Positions 58,146 to 64,000 of a DNA stretch of 64,000 nucleotides are shown one piece after another. Both the position numbers and the translations under genes were made by a program. This stretch comes from Aphidius gifuensis (lineage: Eukaryota; Arthropoda; Insecta; Hymenoptera; Braconidae), in the NCBI RefSeq assembly GCF_014905175.1, contig NC_057790.1, positions 11,434,469-11,498,468 on the forward strand, written 5' to 3'. Each line of letters starts with the position of its first letter. The first letter of the stretch is position 1. The notes under the pieces are model-generated. The model saw nothing but the letters and a program-made list of their open reading frames with translations, was not told the origin of the DNA and ran no database searches.

Positions 58146-60340
58146 GGGGGAGAAAAAAAAAAAATTCTGGGAATTAATGCTTATATAATTTTTTTTTAAG
58201 TACGTGCTCGGAAATTGACATGTTTTTTTTTCATTTTTCATAAAAAAAAATATATTTGAAATAAAATTGAATAAAAAACATGTTTTAATTTTTTTCCCCT
58301 TGTTAATAAATAAGTTTATGCAGCTAAAAACGTTGACAATAAAATTTAATGTGTTTTCTCGAGAAAAACGATGAAATTTTTTTTTTTTTTATTTTCTAGT
58401 TTCACTTCTTTTTATTACTGTTTAGTTTACTACCCGGGGGGCTCTTAGAATTCCCAAGCTTCAAATTTTTTTTTTTCACATAATAAAATTATGCTTTTTT
58501 TTTATTACTCTACGATGACCGACATCTGGCCCCAAACAAAACGCCGATAAAAAAAAAAAGAGAGAGAAAATAAGAGCATGTCAAGCAGGGCTGCATGACA
58601 AATTCCAAATAATAAATCGCTTATATATTATTGTATTTGTGTTAACAATTGTTTAATTTAAAAAAAAAAAAATAAATAATTTTTAATAATTTTTTTTATT
58701 AAAATAAATATTTAACAAAAAAAAAAAAAAGAAAAAAAAATCCCCAACTTTAAGTAACAATGTTGTTGTGTATCATCGTGTTAACAATAATCATTATTTA
58801 TATAAGTATTAATAAAAAGTGAACAATTAACCTGAAATAACAAGAAATAACACGAAAACAAACAGTCTAAGTGAGTAACGGTTTAAAAAAAAAAAAAATA
58901 ATAGAAAAAATATATTATAACCCCATTGAAGTTTTAATTAGATAATTAATTAAAGACATAACCCAATAATAATGCAAGCTCTTCGGGAAAGACTCGAGCA
59001 TTGTAAACAACAATAATAATGTAAATTGTTTATAATAAACAGCAAATGAGTGGTTAAATAATATACAACAATAATCATATTGATCAATAAATAAAAAAAT
59101 ATTTTTCCTATTACTTATTTTAATGATGGAATCAATTGTTTTGGTGTATTTAAATGAATGTCCATAGAAATACATAAAAATTTTAAATTTCATTAATAAA
59201 TAAATATTAGGGTGATTGTTAATAAATGAAATAATTTTGTTTATATAAAAATACATTCATATGTAGTTTATGATAAAGAACTATACAAACATTTATTGTC
59301 AAATGAACAAAAATTATAAGTGGTTTCAATAATAAATAATTTTTTTTTTTTGTTGCTTAATTGAATTTATTAATGAACATTATTATATTTAATATCAACT
59401 CATTAATTAATGAGTACAGTTATAATAACAATAACTAAGAATAAATCATTGCATTTCGGTTGGAAAAACAACCGTCTGTTGATCCCAGAGAGACCAGAAA
59501 GTAGTTTTTTTTTTGGGAATAAACTACAATAGAAATTATAAATTTTAAATTTTACACAGTTTTTTATGGCTACTTCGTAAGCCGACATAATTCCGAACAT
59601 TATGTGATTAAGATTCTCATTTTAAATTTTTTTTTAAATACATTTGAAGACAATAATTCAACCAAAACAACTTACAAAAAAATATATATATTTTACTATT
59701 GCTCTTTATGAATTACTATAAATAGGTGATTGTTCTTCCAACAATCATTTGAATCTTTGTTAATAGTTTTATAATGAATAATAGAGTATTTATTATCCTT
59801 TTATAAATATATAAATGAATTAAATTAAAAAACAATAAGAACCAAAAATAAACTGTGGGTTAATTCTTAAAATTTTACAACACTAAAGAATTTAAAGATA
59901 AATATTAAAGATTATTCCCTTTTTTTTTTTTTTTTTGTTTATAAATTATAAACATATATCAACAAATTAATGTTGAATCGATGACTAATTAAATTTTTGA
60001 GTTCAATTAAATTAAAGGTTAAAAATCTATGTGTTATTTGCTTGGTTATTAATATTTTTATTATATATATATATATATATATATGCACCACAGAAATTCA
60101 AACGGGAAAATTACGACAAGCGGCAAGAAAAAGAATTAGAAAGAGAAGAAGCCATCTTTGGAAAACGCCATATTTTCCAAGGCCCAAACCCCTCCTCCGG
60201 ATAGGCGTGAATAGAAGGACTAGGCAAGTGGGACTAAACAACACTAAAGGACGGGCCCTAGCAACCCTCAGCCGCCATTGAAAAACGCAATGGCCGTGCA
60301 TCCCCTTAGGGTCAGCTGTCAAATCCTTCCATTTAGTTGT
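58146..60340 (+). other. Long leader without convincing genes
   Basis: Poly-A/T tracts and an (AT)n run at about 60060-60084. A GC-richer block (60100-60320) contains the small palindrome TTGGAAAACGCCATATTTTCCAA but no credible coding signal. Confidence 0.4.
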
Positions 60341-60378
60341 TCCATTAATTAAGTTTTATTAATATCAAATTAATAATA

Positions 60379-60793
60379 TACAACAAACAATCGTTTATTC
60401 GGAAAACATTTTATTCATTTTTAATTAGAATATTTATTATTTTTTTTTATAAAAACTAATATTAAACAATAACGATTGTTTATTCGAAAACATTTTATTT
60501 ATTTTGATTAGAATATTTATTATTCTTTTTATAACAATCAATAATAAACAATCACATTGTTTATTTAAGAAACATTTTAAGCCTGTTAATTATCGAAACA
60601 TCGAAAACATTTATTAATTTTTTTTTGATAATGATTAATAATTACACAACAAACAGTTGTTCATTCAAAGAACATTTTAAGCCTTTTAATTGGAATATTC
60701 AGTATTCTTTTTGATAATAATTAATAAAAACAACAACGAGTGTTTATTCGAAGATCAGTTTATTCCTTTTAACTAGAATATTTATTATCCTTT
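60379..60793 (+). repeat. ~105-bp tandem repeats before gag
   Basis: About four diverged units containing GTTTATTC(G)AAAACATTTTA then (T)TTAATTAGAATATTTATTATTC and a TAATAATTAATAA stretch. Confidence 0.7.
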
Positions 60794-60811
60794 TTAGCGC
60801 GAGAGCGCTAA
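60794..60811 (+). other. Perfect stem-loop TTAGCGC-GAGA-GCGCTAA
   Basis: A seven-base-pair GC-containing stem with a GAGA tetraloop at the end of the tandem array, about 14 nt before the first gag-region frame. GNRA-like tetraloop hairpins are typical of retroviral packaging or dimerisation signals; that role is inferred. Confidence 0.55.
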
Positions 60812-61277
60812 GACTAATTCAAGTTTGCAAAGTTTTGGTTCATTGGCTAAATCGTTTTTTAGCAGTAAACAAAGTCAAGAAATTAAAAGTCAAATAGATG
60901 AAGAAATTTTAGAAAACACACCATTATCAGAACCACTTAAAGAGTTACCAGAATCGAACAAATTTACATATACCACCCCAATAAAAGTACATATTAATTC
61001 ACCCACAATAAATATACACCACTATAACGATTCAATTATAACCAACGACGGAGACAATATTAACAACAACTTCAGTAATTATATTGCAAGAAACACCAGG
61101 TTGCCAGACAGCAGCAGCAGCGACGCATCAATCGAACGAGAACAAGAATTATTGATAGAAGAAATAGATGATCAATATTGGGGGGACGACGAGCTGAATC
61201 AACAAATTGCGGAATCACAGAGATTAATAAGTGGTATTGATCCTGAAAATATAAAGAATAAAAAGAAAGAAAATTGA
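60797..61277 (+). CDS. Leader-proximal ORF of the retrotransposon, ~155 codons
   Basis: Open from just after a TAG at 60795-60797 to a stop at 61277, without an early ATG; it reads LQSFGSLAKSFFSSKQ and ends acidic and helical (EIDDQYWGDDELNQQIAESQ). It may be a gag N-terminal segment or accessory frame reached by splicing or frameshifting. Not recognised. Confidence 0.4.
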
Positions 61278-61389
61278 ATACAAGTCTAGTTGCATTCAAT
61301 AATCTAAAAAAGGGAAGTAAGTACAGCTATCAAGAAAATAGAAATAAACCCAATATTGAGTCCGAACAAGAACTCCAACAAGCAACACA

Positions 61390-62790
61390 ATGACGGATAC
61401 ATCAACAAGAAGGTTGGCAGAGATCCAAGAAACAACTCATCTGATGACGCTCATGACTCAGTTGTGTAAAAATATCTCTAATTATACAGGTAAGTCTCAA
61501 GATCTCACAAAATTTAGAATAGAATGTGAAGAAAATCGGGACTATGTAGGTAGAACTTGGAAAAACGTTTGGTAGAAACAACGAAGAACAAAAGTAATTA
61601 GAGAGGTAAGGGACGATATGACGAAAATGACTTTCGAAACTGTTGATGAACTGATAAAATCACTCAAAGAATTAATCAGTAAAACCAAAAATTAAAAAGT
61701 ACTAATTGGGGAAGCATTCAAACTTGTCCAAAAGAGAAACGAACCTGTAAGAAACTTTGTTAAAAGAATTCGTAAATGCACAAATTTCATTGAAGAAATG
61801 CATATACCCACAGAAAATGAAAGAATAAACCAAATCAAAGATGAAATAAAAGAATTAACAAAAGACGTATTAAGGTCAGGAATTGAACCTGAACTTGGAG
61901 ATTACATAACCTGGACAGAAGGTTATAAGAGTATTATACAACAGGCAGCAGAAAGAGAAGAAGAATTGGCCAGAAGGACAGCATTAGGCAGAGAAGAAAG
62001 TAAAAGAAGAACTTTCGAAGTCAATTTTTGCCAATTATGTCGAGAAAAAGATCATATAGCACCACAATGCAAATTAGCTAAACCTCCAATGACAATAGAG
62101 GAAAAGCCCACGATGTCAAAAGAAATGAAGATATGCTTTAAATCTAGACAAAGGGGACATTCGGCAAGTGAGTGCACCCAAGACTTTGTCACTTGGAAGC
62201 AGCGTACAAAATGTAATGGTAAAAACCATTCAGAAGTGTTGGAAAAATAAAAGCCAACAAAAATGCCAATTGTGTGACAGTATGGAACACATAGCAAAAA
62301 ATTGCCCAACAATCGCACCAAAGCTAGAAAATGACAAAGTATGTCAAATTTGCAACATTAAAGGTCATGACGCAAAAACTTGTTACAAGATTGGAAATTA
62401 TGTTAGACCACAACAAAACTACGTTACACCAACATGCCAATTATGCAGAATAAAGAGGCATGCTGCAAGAAACTGTGGAATGCAACGAGAAAATCAGCAG
62501 CGTCTTCAAGTAAGATTTAATGAAAAGCCAACACCGATGTGGAACCAACGTCCAACCTGCCAATTATGTAATATAATTGGTCAATAAGCAAGACATTGCG
62601 ATTAGTGACGACGGCCGAACTACAATGTCTATAATAATGGTAATAATAATGGTAACATTGGTGGTAATAAATATGCGGATAATAGAATAGATGGCTCGAT
62701 TAGAGGTTGTGATTTTTGCAAAGGTGATGATCACATAGAAATTAATTGCGTTAAGAAAAATTTCCGACATAGAGTGCAGGAAAACTTGCA
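61390..62790 (+). pseudogene. Gag with about seven zinc knuckles (disrupted)
   Basis: Starts at ATG 61390 (MTDTSTRRLAEIQETTHLM). The capsid-like part continues in frame past a TAG (61573-61575) and a TAA near 61692 with FVKRIRKCTNFIEEMHIP, typical of retrotransposon gag helices. The nucleocapsid part has CQLCREKDHIAPQC, CFKSRQRGHSASEC (second Cys changed to Ser), then, after a frameshift near 62215, CQLCDSMEHIAKNC, CQICNIKGHDAKTC, CQLCRIKRHAARNC, CQLCNIIGQ cut by a TAA, and CDFCKGDDHIEINC. One or two knuckles is usual for such elements. Confidence 0.75.
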
Positions 62791-62862
62791 ACCGTCCTTT
62801 TAAGCGAGGAGGGACGGCATAAACTAATAATTAAAAAAATTAATAGTGAAAATATTGCAGCT

Positions 62863-63474
62863 ATGGGGGCGACTGGATTTGTATCTGATAACGAATGTGT
62901 AATAATAAAAGAAACAGATAATAATTTAAACAATAAAATGCTTAAAATAAATAAAAAGGTAGAGTCAATTAAAATAAATAAACCAGTCATCACCATAAAT
63001 GCAACAAATTTTAACACTATTCCTTATATAGAAATTGAGCTGAATAACGGTAATGAAACGGTTAAAATGATGTTAGATTCGGGAGCAACCCCGAATCTTT
63101 AAAAAAACTTTCCGGCATCGGGCCTCGAGATGAACGAAGGCGAAATAGAAACCTTGCAAGGCATATCGAAGGGCCTTATAAACACTTTGGGAAAAGCAAA
63201 AATAAATATTCTAGGTAAAGAAATAATCTGTCTAATTATACCTGATAAAGTGCCTATTAATTGCGCAGGTATTTTGGGTTTGGAATTTTTCGAATCAACA
63301 GGCGCAATTATAAACTTTGATAAAAATGTATTAGAAATTAATGATAAAGCTATTGTGTTTGAGAATCCAAAAATTAAAGAACTTACTAAAGGACCAGAAA
63401 GAAATATGGTCGGTTTTAGAACTTTAAACGACATGCTCGAGAGAACGATGGAATCCGGAACCGGAATTCTTTAG
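62863..63474 (+). pseudogene. Retropepsin (aspartic protease) of the retrotransposon
   Basis: Cleaves the element's polyproteins. The active-site motif is MMLDSGATPNL at about 63067-63099, preceded by PYIEIELNNGNETV (first flap strand). The second half shows VPINCAGILGLEFFESTGAI and INFDKNVLEI, the usual ILG..F....A.I....L.I signature. A TAA at 63100-63102 directly after the active-site loop breaks an otherwise continuous frame; the frame ends at TAG 63472-63474. Confidence 0.85.
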
Positions 63475-64000
63475 AGATTGCCGAATTAAATTTAAATGAA
63501 AAATTATTAAAAATAAATGATGTTGATTCAAATAGAGTTCCTTTAGGTAGGGATTTAAATGAAAAATTGTTAAATATAAATGATGTTAAATTAAATGAAA
63601 TTGCCTTGAGTGAAAATGAAAATGAAAAATTAAATGTTGATAAAATACGTTACAAAGTAAAAGAAAAATTATTGCATGAGAAAAAGAATGAATCAGAAAA
63701 TTAAATTAAATTATTTAACCCACATAATAAAAAAGCTTTCAAAAGTAATAAAAAAAAAAAAGAGAATAATAAACCAAATTGGCGAGGAAATTGTAACCTC
63801 AAATCAAATGAAAATAAATTAAATTTTACAACCAATACAGAGTCCAATTTATCCGGATATGCGGAAATAAATTCAAATAAATCTAATAATGTATACACAA
63901 TAAATGAGGTAAATAATTTGGAACTTTATAATCAAGTCAAAGAATTATTAAGACTCGAACATTTGAATACGGAAGAATTGGACCATGTATGTAACATAAT
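63455..64000 (+). pseudogene. Linker and start of pol, cut by window edge
   Basis: An open stretch in a shifted frame (63455-63703) repeats the peptide LNEKLLKINDV as LNEKLLNINDV, a Lys/Asn-rich linker. Near the window end NEVNNLELYNQVKELLRLEH and LNTEELDHV resemble the short segment that precedes the reverse transcriptase domain in Ty3/gypsy polyproteins. RT itself is not in the window. Confidence 0.5.

Larger units (their letters stand above)
57812..64000 (+). mobile_element. Ty3/gypsy-like LTR retrotransposon, 5' part (runs off the window)
   Basis: Order: primer site, ~3-kb non-coding leader with tandem repeats, gag with a zinc-knuckle row, retropepsin, and a segment (VKELLRLEHLNTEELDHV) resembling the stretch just before reverse transcriptase in Ty3/gypsy pol. 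Several in-frame stops and a frameshift mark it as defective. RT, RNase H and integrase lie beyond 64000. Confidence 0.75.

Noticed and set aside
60098..60322. Minus-strand ORF with PLVLFSPTCLVLLF
   Set aside because: Low-complexity frame in a GC-richer leader block; no start context, splice sites or family signature.
1..64000. tRNA, rRNA or CRISPR features
   Set aside because: No cloverleaf, ribosomal core sequence or regularly spaced repeat-spacer array was seen; the tandem arrays have no unique spacers.

Overview
The window is AT-rich eukaryotic DNA, most likely from an insect and plausibly a hymenopteran. Evidence: introns of about 80-100 bp with GTAAGT donors, insect-type mobile elements, and remnants of animal genes (a UPF1 helicase, a cueball-like LDLR/EGF receptor). 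There are no operons, ribosome binding sites or CRISPR arrays. Coding sequence is sparse and most reading frames are broken.

Region 1 (1-24277) is one giant inverted repeat with a centre near 12438 and arms of about 12 kb. Each arm carries, from outside in: a decayed UPF1/RENT1 copy; a six-exon gene for an AT-hook, coiled-coil, Pro/Gln-rich protein; unidentified coding remnants; a C48/Ulp1-like peptidase fragment; nested foldback elements; a short basic ORF; and a ~203-bp tandem array next to the centre. In the left arm the six-exon gene joins into one open frame of 357 codons. In the right arm it is broken. Blocks of near-identity alternate with blocks where the right arm has lost many bases, so either true biology or an assembly/read artefact is possible.

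Region 2 (about 26.2-38.7 kb) is an integrated adintovirus/Polinton (Maverick)-type element. It has a protein-primed family B DNA polymerase, a DDE integrase with chromodomain, a packaging ATPase, a phospholipase A2 protein, a penton-like protein, a hexon-like major capsid protein and several lineage-specific small genes. Polymerase, capsid and one coiled-coil gene carry stops or a frameshift. Integrase and penton are truncated at apparent deletion junctions. The ATPase, the PLA2 domain, an OB-fold-like gene and a spliced 291-aa gene remain open. TATAAATA-type boxes precede several genes, and clusters of heat-shock-element-like TTCTAGAA motifs sit at both ends.

Region 3 (39.6-53.7 kb) is host-like gene debris shredded by mobile elements. 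A cueball-like gene is split by an LTR element (repeats at 41.57 and 50.65 kb, internal gag remnant). That element contains a 4.5-kb TIR element, which itself contains a J-domain fragment cut by a 0.9-kb foldback element. A short reverse-oriented relative of the TIR element lies at 52.8-53.7 kb.

Region 4 (53.7-57.8 kb) holds a zinc-finger exon between two ~0.3-kb direct repeats. Region 5 (57.8 kb to the end) is the 5' part of a Ty3/gypsy-like element: a tRNA-Pro-like primer site, a long non-coding leader, tandem repeats, a gag with an unusually long row of zinc knuckles, a retropepsin, and the sequence leading into reverse transcriptase, which is cut off by the window.
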